In this document: in pieces, positions 35,257 to 43,196 of the stretch | Numbering within the stretch: the first letter of the stretch is position 1 | Layout: every line of letters begins with the position of its first letter | Source: Oscillospiraceae bacterium | Lineage (GTDB): Bacteria > Bacillota > Clostridia > Oscillospirales > CAG-272 | Assembly: GCA_003343845.1 (NCBI GenBank) | Contig: QAKK01000004.1 | Span: 19,735-83,734, forward strand | DNA: 64,000 nt | Direction of reading: 5' to 3' | Program-made: the position numbers and the translations under genes | Notes under the pieces: generated by a model | Told to the model about the DNA's origin: nothing | The model's database searches: none | Seen by the model: only the letters and a program-made list of their open reading frames with translations

Positions 35257-35964
35257 ATGCTGTATATTGAACATCTGACGAAAACCTACGGTGACAAAAA
35301 AGCGGTGGACGACCTGTCGCTCCACATCGCGCCCGGCGAAATCTACGGCTTCATCGGGCACAACGGCGCGGGCAAGACCACCACGCTCAAGGCGGTGGTC
35401 GGTATCCTTGCCTATGACACAGGCGAGATCACGGTCGGCGGTATTTCGCAAAAGCATGACCCGCTTGCCTGCAAAAAGCAGATCGCCTACATCCCCGACA
35501 ACCCGGATCTGTACGACTTCATGTCGGGTATCAAATATCTGAACTTCATTGCAGACGTCTTCGGCGTGTCCGCCGAGGACCGCGCGGCGCGCATCCGGAA
35601 ATACGCCGACTTGTTTGAGCTGACCGGCGACCTTGCACAGCCGATCTCGGCGTATTCGCACGGCATGAAGCAGAAGCTGGCGATCATCGCGGCATGGCTG
35701 CACGCGCCGCGCCTCGTCATCATGGATGAACCGTTTGTCGGGCTTGACCCGAAGGCGGCGCATATCCTCAAGGGCATGATGCGCGAACTGTGCGACGAAG
35801 GCGGCGCGATCTTCTTCTCCACTCACGTCCTCGAGGTTGCGGAAAAGCTCTGCGACAAGGTTGCCATCATCAAGGGCGGCAAACTGATCCGCTCCGGCAC
35901 GATGGAGGAGGTCAAGGGCGACGACAGCCTGGAAGAAGTCTTCCTCGAACTGGAGGGTGAATGA
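35257..35964 (+). CDS. ABC exporter ATPase
   Basis: 235 aa. Walker A GHNGAGKTTTLKAVVG (about residues 34-49), Q-loop region YIPDNPDLYDFMSG, signature YSHGMKQKLAII (variant SHGMK in place of LSGGQ), Walker B APRLVIMDEPFVGLDPKA, and H-loop FFSTHVLEVAEK. The CcmA/NatA-like family energises ABC-2 type exporters. It overlaps the permease gene by 4 bp. Confidence 0.92.
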   Translation: MLYIEHLTKTYGDKKAVDDLSLHIAPGEIYGFIGHNGAGKTTTLKAVVGILAYDTGEITVGGISQKHDPLACKKQIAYIPDNPDLYDFMSGIKYLNFIADVFGVSAEDRAARIRKYADLFELTGDLAQPISAYSHGMKQKLAIIAAWLHAPRLVIMDEPFVGLDPKAAHILKGMMRELCDEGGAIFFSTHVLEVAEKLCDKVAIIKGGKLIRSGTMEEVKGDDSLEEVFLELEGE

Positions 35965-37562
35965 TGCTCGGCACACTTCTTAAAAAGGAACTCTATGAGC
36001 TGAACCGCAGCTTTTTCTACGATGCCAAAAAAGGCAAAATGCGCTCGAAGGGCGCGGCGGCGCTCTACATTGCGCTGTATGCGCTGCTCGTGGTCGGGGT
36101 GCTCGGCAGCATTTTCACAATGCTCGCCTTCACGCTCGGCGCGGCGCTTGTACCGGCGGGCTACGGCTGGCTGTATTTTCTCCTCTTCTCGCTGATGGCG
36201 ACGGCGCTCGGCGTGTTCGGCAGCGTGTTCAACACCTTCTCGGGGCTGTACATGGCGAAGGACAATGATCTGCTTCTGTCCATGCCGATCCCGGTGCGGT
36301 ATATCCTCACATCCCGCCTGCTCGGCACATATCTGCTCGGGTTGATGTTTTCGGGCATCATTCTCATCCCGGGCGCCGTGGTATATTTCTTCTTTGCAAA
36401 GCCCACGGCGGGGTCGATCCTCGGCGCAGTCTGGCTGGTGGCGCTCATTTCGCTTCTCGTACTGGTGCTGACCTGTGCGTTCGGCTTTGTCGTGGCGAAG
36501 ATCAGCGTCAAGCTGAAGAACAAGAGCTTTCTCACGGTGCTGATCTCGCTTGTCTTCTTCGGCGCGTACTACTTCTTCTATTTCCGCGCAAGTACCATAA
36601 TCAATGCGCTGATCGAGAATATGACGACTGTCGGCGATGCGCTCCGCGGCAATGCCTATCCGCTCTATCTGATCGGTCGCGTCGGCGAAGGCGACGGCAT
36701 GGCGACGCTCATCGTCACTGCGGCAGTCCTCGCGCTCACGGCGCTGACCTACCTGCTGCTCGAGCGCAGTTTCATTGCCATCGCCACGGCGAAGGGCGGC
36801 ACGGCAAAGGCGCGCTACAGAGAGCGTGCCGCCGTGCGCCGCACGCCCGCGCGCGCGATGCTGGCAAAGGAGTTTGCCCGCTTCACCTCCAGCCCGAGCT
36901 ATATGCTCAACTGCGGGCTCGGCACGCTGATGCTGCCTATCGCCGCTGTGTACCTGCTGATTCGCTGTGAGACGGTGCGCGATGTGGTTTCCTCGTGGTT
37001 TGCGTGGGACACCGACTTTCCCGCCGCGATTGCCATCGGCTGCATCTGCGCTCTCGCGTCCATGAACGATATGGCAACGCCGAGCGTTTCGCTGGAGGGG
37101 AAGAACCTCTGGATTGCGCAGTCGCTGCCCGTGCACCCGTGGACGGCGCTTCGCGCAAAGCTCGCGGTGCAGCTGATTCTGACGGCACCGCCGGTGCTGT
37201 TTGCATCGGTATCTGCGCTGTTTGTTCTGCGCCCGTCACTTGCCGCATCGGTTGCCGTCGTGGTGCTGCCGTTGCTCTATGTACTGCTTTCGGCGCTGTT
37301 CGGGCTGATGCTCGGCGTGCGGAATGCCAACCTCGTCTGGACAAATGAGATCATCCCGATCAAGCAGAGCGTCAGCGTGATGCTTGCGCTCTTGTCGGGC
37401 TGGGGCTATGCTGCGGTTTTTGTCCTTGGGGTCTTGTTCCTTGGTGCGTTTGTGTCGGTTCCCGTCTTTGCGGCGGTGTTTGCCGTGCTGACGGCGGCGC
37501 TCTGCATCCTGCTTTACCGCTGGCTGCGCACGCGCGGTGCGGCACGCTTTGCTGCGCTTTAA
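35961..37562 (+). CDS. ABC exporter permease
   Basis: 533 aa, about 12 hydrophobic helices, matching the large ABC-2-like permeases that pair with CcmA-type ATPases. Helices cluster at about 35-110, 125-215, 245-265 and 320-530, with a polar cytosolic segment near 275-305 (basic, RYRERAAVRRTPARAM). No substrate motif. With the TetR gene it looks like an inducible export system for a toxic or signal compound (inference). Confidence 0.85.
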   Translation: MMLGTLLKKELYELNRSFFYDAKKGKMRSKGAAALYIALYALLVVGVLGSIFTMLAFTLGAALVPAGYGWLYFLLFSLMATALGVFGSVFNTFSGLYMAKDNDLLLSMPIPVRYILTSRLLGTYLLGLMFSGIILIPGAVVYFFFAKPTAGSILGAVWLVALISLLVLVLTCAFGFVVAKISVKLKNKSFLTVLISLVFFGAYYFFYFRASTIINALIENMTTVGDALRGNAYPLYLIGRVGEGDGMATLIVTAAVLALTALTYLLLERSFIAIATAKGGTAKARYRERAAVRRTPARAMLAKEFARFTSSPSYMLNCGLGTLMLPIAAVYLLIRCETVRDVVSSWFAWDTDFPAAIAIGCICALASMNDMATPSVSLEGKNLWIAQSLPVHPWTALRAKLAVQLILTAPPVLFASVSALFVLRPSLAASVAVVVLPLLYVLLSALFGLMLGVRNANLVWTNEIIPIKQSVSVMLALLSGWGYAAVFVLGVLFLGAFVSVPVFAAVFAVLTAALCILLYRWLRTRGAARFAAL

Positions 37563-37575
37563 TCAAATCTTAATC

Positions 37576-37616
37576 GGTTGGGGTCGGGCAAGCGCTTGAC
37601 CCCAACCTCCTTTTTT
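37576..37616 (+). terminator. terminator of the exporter operon, overlapping the next promoter
   Basis: GGTTGGGGTC ... GACCCCAACC stem followed by cctttttt. The 3' arm contains TTGACC, the -35 of the following operon. Confidence 0.85.
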
Positions 37617-37624
37617 GCTATAAT
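37596..37624 (+). promoter_or_regulatory. promoter of the BceRS-like genes
   Basis: TTGACC, 17 bp, TATAAT. Confidence 0.82.
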
Positions 37625-37675
37625 ACCCTCGATTGACAAGGGTAAATACAGACAAACCCACATCGGAGGAACGCT

Positions 37676-38347
37676 ATGTACAAACTGCTGATCATCGAGG
37701 ACGACGCTGCCATTGCCGGGGCGATCGCGGCGCTTGCCGCGTCGTGGGAGATGGAGACGCACATCGTCTCGGACTTCCGCGCCGTCCTCACCGAATACGC
37801 CGCTTTCTCGCCGCACATCGTACTCGTGGACATTTCGCTGCCCTTCTTCAGCGGCTACCACTGGTGCGCCGAGCTGCGGAAGCTCTCGAACGTGCCGATC
37901 GTGTTCATTTCCTCCGCATCGGACGGGATGAACATTGTCACGGCGATGGAGATGGGCGCGGACGACTTCGTTGCCAAGCCCTTTGACGGCAGTGTGCTGA
38001 TGGCAAAGCTGCGCGCCCTCCTGCGCCGCAGCTATGACCTTGCGCCGCAGGCGGCGTTCCTCACCCATCGCGGCGCCATGCTCGATACGGGCAGCGAGAC
38101 CCTGACCTACGCGGGCGAAAAGGTGGAGCTGACAAAGAACGAATACCGCATCCTTGCCTGCCTCCTTGAAAACAAGGGCAAGGTCGTCAGCCGCGAGCGG
38201 CTGATGGAGCGCCTGTGGGAGACTGATGCCTTTGTGGATGAGAACACGCTGACCGTCAACGTGGCGCGCCTGCGCAAGAAGCTGGACGCGGCGGGGCTTG
38301 CCGCGTTTATCACCACCAAATTCGGCGTCGGCTACATGATACAGTGA
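37676..38347 (+). CDS. bceR-like: OmpR-family response regulator, BceR/GraR-like
   Basis: 223 aa. Receiver domain with the acidic pair in LIIEDDAAIAG, phospho-acceptor Asp in IVLVDISLPFFSGY and Lys in DFVAKPFDG. A winged-helix Trans_reg_C domain follows (VELTKNEYRILACLLENKGK, VSRERLMERLWETDAFVDEN). Its partner kinase overlaps by 4 bp and an ABC transporter of the BceAB kind lies next, so it should answer peptide-antibiotic stress. A matching BceR-type box lies upstream of the transporter genes. Confidence 0.9.
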   Translation: MYKLLIIEDDAAIAGAIAALAASWEMETHIVSDFRAVLTEYAAFSPHIVLVDISLPFFSGYHWCAELRKLSNVPIVFISSASDGMNIVTAMEMGADDFVAKPFDGSVLMAKLRALLRRSYDLAPQAAFLTHRGAMLDTGSETLTYAGEKVELTKNEYRILACLLENKGKVVSRERLMERLWETDAFVDENTLTVNVARLRKKLDAAGLAAFITTKFGVGYMIQ

Positions 38348-39375
38348 AAAAAGAAGAGAGAAAAAGGAAGAAAGAGATGGACGGAGAGCGGATCTTTTCC
38401 AAATGGCTGCGGTCGCGCGGCGGCGTGATTGCCGCCTGCCTTGCGTTTGCGGGGCTGCTTGCGGCATCCTTTTACCTCTATCGGCTGCCGCTCCTTGCCG
38501 TGCTGTACCCGTCCGGGCTGTGCACGGCGCTCGGGCTGCTGCTTCTGGCGCTGGACTATGCGCGCACGGCGCGGCAGCATGAGGCATACCTGCGTCTGCA
38601 TGCGCCTGCCGCTGCGCGGCAGAGCGCGCTGCCGCCCCCCGGGACGGTGGAAGAGGCGGATGCCGCGGCGGTGATCACCCGCCTGCGGCAGGAGCTGACC
38701 AACGCCGAGGACGCAGCACAGCGCCGCTATGACAACATGGTTGAATACTACACACTCTGGGCACACCAGATCAAAACGCCGCTTGCCGCCATGCGGCTGA
38801 CCCTGTCCGGCGAGGACAGTCCTGCGGCGCGGACACTCGGCGTGGAGCTTGCCCGCACCGAGCGGTACGTGGATATGGTGATGACCTATCTGCGGCTCGA
38901 CGGCGCGAAGGGGGATTATGTGTTCCGCGAGACGGCGGTCGATCCGCTCGTGCGCGAGGCGGTCAAACGCTTTTCGGGCGAGTTCATCGCAAAGCACCTC
39001 AAGGTGGAGATTGTCGAGAGCGGCATCGTGGCGGTCACGGATGCAAAATGGCTCTCCTTTGTGCTCGAACAGCTGCTCTCCAACGCGCTTAAATACACGC
39101 ACACGGGCGGCGTGCGCATTTGGTCGCCCGAACCCGGCAAGCTCTCGATCGGGGACAGCGGCATCGGCATCGCGCCCGAGGATCTGCCGCGCATCTTTGA
39201 GCGGGGCTATACGGGCGGGAGCGGACGCACCGACGCGCATTCCAGCGGCATCGGGCTGTATCTCTGCCGCCGCGTGTGCGGTCTGCTCGGCGTCGGACTC
39301 ACGGCGACCTCGGCGGTCGGTGTCGGCACGACGGTGACGCTGGATTTCACGCAAAGAAGACCACGGATCGAATAA
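38344..39375 (+). CDS. bceS-like: intramembrane-sensing histidine kinase, BceS/GraS-like
   Basis: 343 aa from a GTG start that overlaps the regulator stop; an ATG at 38377 with aggaag upstream is an equally good start (332 aa). Two close transmembrane helices (about residues 25-45 and 50-72) with almost no outside loop are typical of kinases that sense through their ABC partner. The H-box is YTLWAHQIKTPLAAMRL, the N-box QLLSNALKYTH, then GDSGIGIAPEDLPRIFERG. It probably detects antimicrobial-peptide flux through the BceAB-like transporter. Confidence 0.9.
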   Translation: MKKEERKRKKEMDGERIFSKWLRSRGGVIAACLAFAGLLAASFYLYRLPLLAVLYPSGLCTALGLLLLALDYARTARQHEAYLRLHAPAAARQSALPPPGTVEEADAAAVITRLRQELTNAEDAAQRRYDNMVEYYTLWAHQIKTPLAAMRLTLSGEDSPAARTLGVELARTERYVDMVMTYLRLDGAKGDYVFRETAVDPLVREAVKRFSGEFIAKHLKVEIVESGIVAVTDAKWLSFVLEQLLSNALKYTHTGGVRIWSPEPGKLSIGDSGIGIAPEDLPRIFERGYTGGSGRTDAHSSGIGLYLCRRVCGLLGVGLTATSAVGVGTTVTLDFTQRRPRIE

Positions 39376-39377
39376 AT

Positions 39378-39393
39378 CTTACAAAACTGTAAG
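39378..39393. promoter_or_regulatory. BceR-type operator
   Basis: CTTACA aaac TGTAAG, a perfect palindrome matching the TnACA-N4-TGTnA pattern I recall for BceR-like regulators. A further TGTAAG half-site is at 39408-39413. It lies about 65 bp upstream of the -10 of the transporter genes. Confidence 0.7.
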
Positions 39394-39398
39394 AAACG

Positions 39399-39441
39399 GG
39401 CGGGAAATGTAAGCCGAAACGATGGCGGAACATTTCCCGCC
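39399..39441 (+). terminator. inverted repeat between bceS-like and bceA-like genes
   Basis: GGCGGGAAATGT ... ACATTTCCCGCC, perfect 12-bp stem, 19-nt loop, followed by tttgct. It may end the RS transcript and so separate it from the strongly inducible AB transcript. Confidence 0.55.
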
Positions 39442-39446
39442 TTTGC

Positions 39447-39452
39447 TACAAT
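39447..39452 (+). promoter_or_regulatory. activator-dependent -10 of bceAB-like genes
   Basis: TACAAT with no recognisable -35 at 16-18 bp (that position reads GC-rich sequence), consistent with activation from the upstream BceR-type box. Confidence 0.55.
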
Positions 39453-39477
39453 AGAGACATAAACGGAGGAATTATTC

Positions 39478-40242
39478 ATGTATATGCTTGAAGTCAACAA
39501 TCTGAAAAAAGTTTATGTCCAGCGTTTCGGCGGCGGCAGCGTGGAGGCGCTGAAGAACGTCACCTTCAAGGTCGATGCGGGCGAATACGTCGCCGTGATG
39601 GGCGAATCCGGCTCGGGAAAGACCACGCTGCTGAATATTTTGGCGGCGCTCGATAAGCCGACAGGCGGCAGCGTGGTGCTGGACGGCAAGGAACTTTCCG
39701 CCGTCGGCGATGCGGCGCTTGCCGCCTTCCGCCGAGACAACCTCGGCTTTGTCTTTCAGGATTTCAACCTGCTGGACACGCTGACGGTGGAGGACAACAT
39801 CTATCTGCCGCTCGTGCTGGCGGGGAAGAAGTACCCGGAGATGAACGGGCGCATGCTGCCGGTGGCGGGACGTCTCGGCATCACCGACATCCTCAAGAAG
39901 TACCCCTACGAGATTTCGGGCGGGCAGAAGCAGCGCTGCGCGGTCGCCCGCGCGCTGATCACCGCGCCGAAGCTGGTGCTTGCCGACGAGCCGACCGGCG
40001 CGCTGGATTCCAAGGCGACCGATGAGCTTCTGCGCCTGTTCGGCGAGATCAACCGCCTAGGGCAGACCATCCTGATGGTGACGCACTCGGTGCGCGCGGC
40101 GAGCACGGCGGGGCGCGTGCTCTTCATCCGGGACGGCGAGGTGTTCCACCAGCTCTACCGCGGCGACGGCAGCGACGAGCAGTTCTACCGCCGCATCAGC
40201 GATACGCTGACGCTGCTGGCTGCGGGAGGAAAAGCCGAATGA
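39478..40242 (+). CDS. bceA-like: BceA-like ABC ATPase
   Basis: 254 aa. MacB/LolD-type ATPase: Walker A GESGSGKTTLLNILAALD, Q-loop VFQDFNLLDTLTVEDN, signature ISGGQKQRCAVARALI, Walker B LVLADEPTGALDSKAT, H-loop MVTHSVRAAST. The TVEDNIYLPLVLAGKK stretch is typical of the BceA group. Works with the overlapping BceB-like permease to remove or release lipid-II-binding peptides from their target. Confidence 0.93.
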   Translation: MYMLEVNNLKKVYVQRFGGGSVEALKNVTFKVDAGEYVAVMGESGSGKTTLLNILAALDKPTGGSVVLDGKELSAVGDAALAAFRRDNLGFVFQDFNLLDTLTVEDNIYLPLVLAGKKYPEMNGRMLPVAGRLGITDILKKYPYEISGGQKQRCAVARALITAPKLVLADEPTGALDSKATDELLRLFGEINRLGQTILMVTHSVRAASTAGRVLFIRDGEVFHQLYRGDGSDEQFYRRISDTLTLLAAGGKAE

Positions 40243-41924
40243 AAACGCTGTATATCCGCCTTGCCGCGGACGGCATCCGCCGCAACCGCCGGTTTTATCT
40301 CCCCTTCCTGCTGACCGCTGCGGGCGTGAGCGCGGTGCAGTATATCCTGTTCTTCCTCACGGGCGATGACGGGCTTGACAAGATCTCCGGCGGCGCGACG
40401 CTGCGCGTCATTCTGCAACTCGGCAGCTTTGTCATCGCCGTGTTCGCAGCGCTGTTCCTGTTCTACACGCACGCTTTTCTGACCAGACGGCGCGGGCGTG
40501 AATTCGGGCTGTACAGCGTGCTTGGCATGGGCAAGCGCAGCCTTGCCGCTATTCTTTTCTGGGAGACGCTGCTCTCCTTTGCCGCATCACTCTCGGTCGG
40601 GCTGCTCGCGGGCGCGGCGCTTGCCAAGCTGGCGGAGCTGGGACTTTACCGCATCACGGGCGGTACGGTGAACTACAGCCTTCGCCTCTCGGGTGCGGGG
40701 CTGGGCGAGACGGCTTTGGTTTTCGGCGTCATCTTCCTTCTGCTGTTTCTTGATTCGCTCCGCCGCATCGGCTTTGCAGACACCGTTACGCTCACCAAGA
40801 GCGAAAATCTCGGCGAGAAGCCGCCGCGTGCCAACCCTGTTCTCGGCGTGCTCGGGCTTTTGCTGATTCTCGGTGCGTATGCGCTGGCAATCACCATCAA
40901 AGACCCCATCGCCGCAATCGGTCTGTTTTTCCTTGCGGTGCTGATGGTGATTGTGGGCACATATCTTGTCTTTATTGCCGGTTCGGTGCTGCTTTGCCGC
41001 CTGCTGCAAAGGAATAAGCGGTATTATTACAAGCCCGCGCATTTCATCTCGGTCTCCTCGATGGCGTTCCGCATGAAGCAAAACGGCGCAGGGCTTGCCT
41101 CGGTCTGCATTCTCGCCACGATGGTGCTGGTGATGATTTCCTCCACCACCTGCCTCTATTTCGGCGAGGAGGATGTCGTGCGCACCCGTTATCCCGAGGA
41201 TATGCGCGTTGAATTTGTTTTTTGGGACGATGAGACGACGGACGCATCGGCATCGGATACCGACGCTGTGCGCGCACTTGTGCTTGCCGAGGCGGCGGAC
41301 GCTGGCGTCGAGCCGACGGATTTTCAGGAGAACTTTACCGTTTATCCGAAAAGCGGCAACGCGCGCTATATCTGCACCTTTGACACGGCGGCGGACGACG
41401 ACGCGCAGACCGCGCTCTGGCGCGCGCTGCTGCGTCGGTTCGGGACGGATGAAGCAAAAGAACAGTATGGCTATGCGCAATTCTTCTGCGACAGCCGCGC
41501 GGTTGCGCGCGGAGACTTCTACGGCTCGTTCGGCGGTCTGTTCTTCCTCGGCATTCTGCTGTCGGCGGTCTTTATCTGTGCCGCCGTGCTGATCCTGTAC
41601 TACAAGCAGATCACCGAGGCGGCGGAGGATGCGTCGCGTTTTGCCATCATGCAGAAGGTCGGCATGACCGCACGGGAGATTCGGCGGAGCGTCAACTCAC
41701 AGATGCTGACCGTGTTCTTCCTGCCGCTGCTCCTGGCAGGGGTGCACCTCGCCTGCGCCTTCCCGATGATCGCCAAACTGCTCACGCTTTTCGGCATGTA
41801 CAACACCGGGCTGTTTGCTGCTACCACGGGGGTGAGCTTTGCAGTCTTCGCCGCGCTCTATGCGTTGGTCTGGCGTGTGACCTCCGGCGCGTACTGCGAC
41901 ATCGTCGGCGGCACGCATGCTTGA
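40239..41924 (+). CDS. bceB-like: BceB-like FtsX-type permease
   Basis: 561 aa with about ten membrane helices and a large extracytoplasmic region (about 305-425, acidic, starting after MVLVMISSTTCLYFGEEDVV). This topology (ten helices, big loop between helices 7 and 8) defines BceB permeases, although most are 620-670 aa, so the loop is short here. The loop is thought to recognise the peptide and relay it to the BceS-type kinase. The -35 of the next gene overlaps its stop codon. Confidence 0.88.
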   Translation: MKTLYIRLAADGIRRNRRFYLPFLLTAAGVSAVQYILFFLTGDDGLDKISGGATLRVILQLGSFVIAVFAALFLFYTHAFLTRRRGREFGLYSVLGMGKRSLAAILFWETLLSFAASLSVGLLAGAALAKLAELGLYRITGGTVNYSLRLSGAGLGETALVFGVIFLLLFLDSLRRIGFADTVTLTKSENLGEKPPRANPVLGVLGLLLILGAYALAITIKDPIAAIGLFFLAVLMVIVGTYLVFIAGSVLLCRLLQRNKRYYYKPAHFISVSSMAFRMKQNGAGLASVCILATMVLVMISSTTCLYFGEEDVVRTRYPEDMRVEFVFWDDETTDASASDTDAVRALVLAEAADAGVEPTDFQENFTVYPKSGNARYICTFDTAADDDAQTALWRALLRRFGTDEAKEQYGYAQFFCDSRAVARGDFYGSFGGLFFLGILLSAVFICAAVLILYYKQITEAAEDASRFAIMQKVGMTAREIRRSVNSQMLTVFFLPLLLAGVHLACAFPMIAKLLTLFGMYNTGLFAATTGVSFAVFAALYALVWRVTSGAYCDIVGGTHA

Positions 41925-41949
41925 CACTTTCTCCCATATATGCTATACT
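41921..41949 (+). promoter_or_regulatory. promoter of the 332-aa lipoprotein gene
   Basis: TTGACA, 17 bp, TATACT. Confidence 0.85.
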
Positions 41950-41999
41950 GAAACCATACAGGGAAACTGACGATATACAGGGTGAATGGGAGGGATACC

Positions 42000-42998
42000 A
42001 TGCAAAAGAAACTGTTGCTTATTCTGACCGTCGCCGCGCTTGCGGCGGCACTCGCCGCCTGCGGCGGGGAGCAGCCGATGCATTCGGACGCGCCCGCAAC
42101 CGATTTGCCGACTTCGCTGACGACACAGACGGAGCCTGCCGCGCAGACCTCTGAAACAACCGCACCGCCCGAAACAACCGAAACAACCGAATCCGCATCC
42201 GGGGATGCGATCACTTCGCTTGCCGACTGGGACAAACTGAATGCGGACGGCACTTATTCCGACAGGACGCGTGCCTTCTTAGGCAGATTTCTCGGTGAGA
42301 ACACTACCGGGATTGCCGAGTTTGACACGGTGCAAATCTCGGACTATCGCATCGCGCGTCTCGAACCGGAGGTCGGCATCAACAGGCTGCTGTTTACATT
42401 CACGGTCGATGCGTCGGGGCTTGACACCCTGCCGCCCGGGCGGTATGAGACGGTGGTTGAAGAACTGCGCGACCTGGCGATGACCTTCCTCGGTGACGAC
42501 CCGCGCGACGCGGTATATCCCGCGAACGGAGAGAGCTGCGACAGCTGCGCCGAGACCTACTCCGAGCTGCTTGCGTCCTGCTATATCTGGCACTATCCCG
42601 CATACGGCGCATGGAATGCGGAAAACTGCGGCGTGTTTCCGGTAAACTACATTGTCGACCGTTACGGCAACCACGATAAGATGGCGGAGGACACCTTTGC
42701 CGACCTTGCCGAGCGGCTGTTCGGCTTCCCGCGGGAGCTTGTCGGGAGGTTTTCGACGACGGATGAAAACGGTCGTCGATGGGTGTATTCCGGCGGCCTC
42801 GGTGGCATTTTTTATGCCGTGCGTGCCGCGCATCGCATAGAGACGGACGGGCGACATGTGCTCACCGTGCAGTATTTTGCCGACGACAATCATTTTGTGC
42901 CGTCGGTGCGCGTTGAATATGCCTTCGGCACGGACGGCGAGATCTACGGTACGACCGTGGTCGGCGATTCCCCCTATAAGCCCTACGGCGTGAACTAA
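42000..42998 (+). CDS. lipoprotein of unknown function
   Basis: 332 aa. The signal peptide MQKKLLLILTVAALAAA ends in the lipobox LAAC. A Thr/Glu/Pro-rich linker with repeated ETTE units (about 40-70) leads to a globular domain with no motif I recognise (FDTVQISDYRIARLEPEVGI, CYIWHYPAYGAWNAENCGVF, YSGGLGGIFYAVRAAHRIE). It starts at 42000 with a gggagg SD; own promoter. Its closeness to the Bce module may be chance. A cell-surface role is all that can be said. Confidence 0.75.
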   Translation: MQKKLLLILTVAALAAALAACGGEQPMHSDAPATDLPTSLTTQTEPAAQTSETTAPPETTETTESASGDAITSLADWDKLNADGTYSDRTRAFLGRFLGENTTGIAEFDTVQISDYRIARLEPEVGINRLLFTFTVDASGLDTLPPGRYETVVEELRDLAMTFLGDDPRDAVYPANGESCDSCAETYSELLASCYIWHYPAYGAWNAENCGVFPVNYIVDRYGNHDKMAEDTFADLAERLFGFPRELVGRFSTTDENGRRWVYSGGLGGIFYAVRAAHRIETDGRHVLTVQYFADDNHFVPSVRVEYAFGTDGEIYGTTVVGDSPYKPYGVN

Positions 42999-43097
42999 AA
43001 GCGCGGGCACTATCTTTGGTTTCCCCCAAGGGGGGAAGGGTTGGACGCGACGGGTGATTCGACGGTCGCTCTCTACGGGTTTGCGCTTTCCTCCCGC

Positions 43098-43130
43098 AAA
43101 AATCAGACGGCATCACCGTCTGATTTTTTT
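43098..43130 (+). terminator. terminator before the YesN-like gene
   Basis: AAAAATCAGACGG catca CCGTCTGATTTTTTT. Upstream, 43019-43045 holds a short sequence with CCCCCAAGGGGGG that resembles one end of the element at 32138-32307. Confidence 0.92.
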
Positions 43131-43133
43131 ATG

Positions 43134-43162
43134 TTGAAAACTTGGCGGCTTTCCGATATAAT
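43134..43162 (+). promoter_or_regulatory. promoter of the YesN/YesM/sensor operon
   Basis: TTGAAA, 17 bp, TATAAT. Confidence 0.75.
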
Positions 43163-43196
43163 AATAGGTAGTAACCAAAAAGACGGAGGGCATGGT

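Noticed and set aside
43019..43075. Second full copy of the MITE-like element
   Set aside because: Only a short CCCCCAAGGGGGG core resembles the element end; the terminal repeats and inner pairs are absent.
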